Shown here in pieces: positions 63,683-64,000 of a DNA stretch of 64,000 nucleotides; position 1 is the first letter of the stretch; every line of letters starts with the position of its first letter. Below the pieces are notes generated by a model. It was not told where the DNA came from. It ran no database searches and saw only the letters and a program-made list of their open reading frames with translations. The position numbers and the translations under genes are program-made. The stretch comes from Anaerocolumna cellulosilytica (lineage in GTDB: Bacteria; Bacillota; Clostridia; Lachnospirales; Lachnospiraceae), in NCBI RefSeq assembly GCF_014218335.1, contig NZ_AP023367.1, positions 1,985,501-2,049,500 on the forward strand, written 5' to 3'.

Positions 63683-64000
63683 ATGAAAGAGGAAAATATA
63701 TTCAAAATCAAAAAGTTTGCCATGAGTATGAGGCAGATAGCATTAGAAATGTCATTGAATGCAGGAACAGACCGTGTCCATTTTGGCGGAGGTATATCTA
63801 CCATCGATATATTAGCGGCTCTCTATGGAGAGGTGATGAAATTTAGAAAAGAAAATCCAACGTGGGAGGAAAGAGATCGTTTTATATTAAGTAAGGGACA
63901 TGGGGTATTGGCATATTATGCGGCATTAAGCGAAGCGGGAATTATTTCAAAAGAAGAACTGCTGACCTTTAAAAAAAATCAAAGTGACTTATTAGGTCAC
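63683..64000 (+). CDS. Transketolase N-terminal subunit, 3' partial
   Basis: The frame is open to the window end, 106 codons. HFGGGISTIDILAALYGEV and ERDRFILSKGHGVLAYYAAL are the thiamine-diphosphate-binding N-terminal motifs of split transketolases; a C-terminal subunit is expected next. Site atgaggttaata upstream. Could supply erythrose-4-phosphate to the DAHP synthase or transfer a two-carbon unit onto a cluster intermediate. Confidence 0.88.
   Translation, partial: MKEENIFKIKKFAMSMRQIALEMSLNAGTDRVHFGGGISTIDILAALYGEVMKFRKENPTWEERDRFILSKGHGVLAYYAALSEAGIISKEELLTFKKNQSDLLGH

Larger units (their letters stand above)
35438..64000 (+). other. Nonribosomal peptide biosynthetic gene cluster (incomplete at right edge)
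   Basis: All genes are on the plus strand, AT-rich and mostly overlapping or closely spaced: three NRPS proteins, prodrug peptidase/exporter, two free carrier proteins, two cobalamin radical SAM enzymes, aminotransferase, VOC protein, hydrolase, C45 acyltransferase, four BtrH-like proteins, SAM synthetase, DAHP synthase and the beginning of a transketolase gene. Internal terminators divide it into about six transcription units (35438; 36810-39339; 39895-48278; 48370-49380; 49401-60757; 60990-62222; 62330 on). Confidence 0.88.

Noticed and set aside
1-64000. CRISPR arrays, tRNA and rRNA genes
   Set aside because: No regularly spaced direct repeats and no tRNA cloverleaf or rRNA sequence were recognised.

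Overview
The window reads as an AT-rich clostridial (Lachnospiraceae-like) Firmicute chromosome. Shine-Dalgarno sites are strong, TTG starts are frequent, and genes such as the Tet(M)-like/NYN fusion and rlmD have clostridial character. The species cannot be named from the sequence alone. Coding genes are almost all on the plus strand.

Region 1 (1-3.9 kb) is core chromosome: the 3' part of a Tet(M)/EF-G-like GTPase fused to a C-terminal NYN (YacP/Rae1-like) nuclease domain, then the 23S rRNA uracil methyltransferase rlmD (rumA).

Region 2 (about 3877-28838) is a 25 kb Tn916-family integrative conjugative element (ICE) integrated in the 3' end of rlmD by a large serine recombinase. The short core gtggagac occurs at both ends, and the displaced native rlmD tail lies just beyond the right end. 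From the left it carries a Gabija antiphage pair (gajA, gajB), the Tn916-type transfer module (orf23, orf22, orf21/TcpA, oriT, orf20 relaxase, orf19, ardA, orf17 to orf13), an inserted TIR-like gene, an XRE regulator, a VanRS-like two-component system with VanZ and an ABC exporter in the place of tet(M), orf7/orf8 regulators, small ORFs and the recombinase. The recombinase reading frame runs through the attachment core. In the integrated form its last codons come from host rlmD. In the excised circle it would continue 55 codons into the left end of the element and stop just before a terminator.

Region 3 (29-35 kb) is a junction zone: a GNAT acetyltransferase, a group II intron inserted directly behind that gene's terminator with a frameshifted reverse transcriptase, a decayed epimerase fragment, a chemotaxis receptor and a small flavin-binding protein.

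Region 4 (35.4 kb to the window end, continuing beyond it) is an unusual nonribosomal peptide cluster. It has a first module C-A-PCP-E with an Asn-type adenylation code, next to an S12 peptidase fused to a cyclic-peptide ABC exporter. This pairing matches the N-acyl-D-Asn prodrug self-resistance logic known for zwittermicin, xenocoumacin and colibactin. Around it are two further A-PCP proteins (a Gln-type code, and one lacking the usual amino-group Asp and resembling beta-amino-acid domains), two free carrier proteins, two B12-dependent radical SAM enzymes, an aminotransferase, a VOC protein, a Cys-nucleophile alpha/beta hydrolase fused to a degenerate reductase-like domain, an N-terminal-nucleophile (C45) acyltransferase, four divergent BtrH-like proteins, and precursor-supply genes (SAM synthetase, DAHP synthase, transketolase). 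A duplicated intergenic element that looks like structured RNA lies before two of the transcription units. An 18-codon ORF with a perfect ribosome binding site sits directly before a strong terminator. I do not recognise this gene set as a known pathway; it is the best candidate here for an undescribed system.
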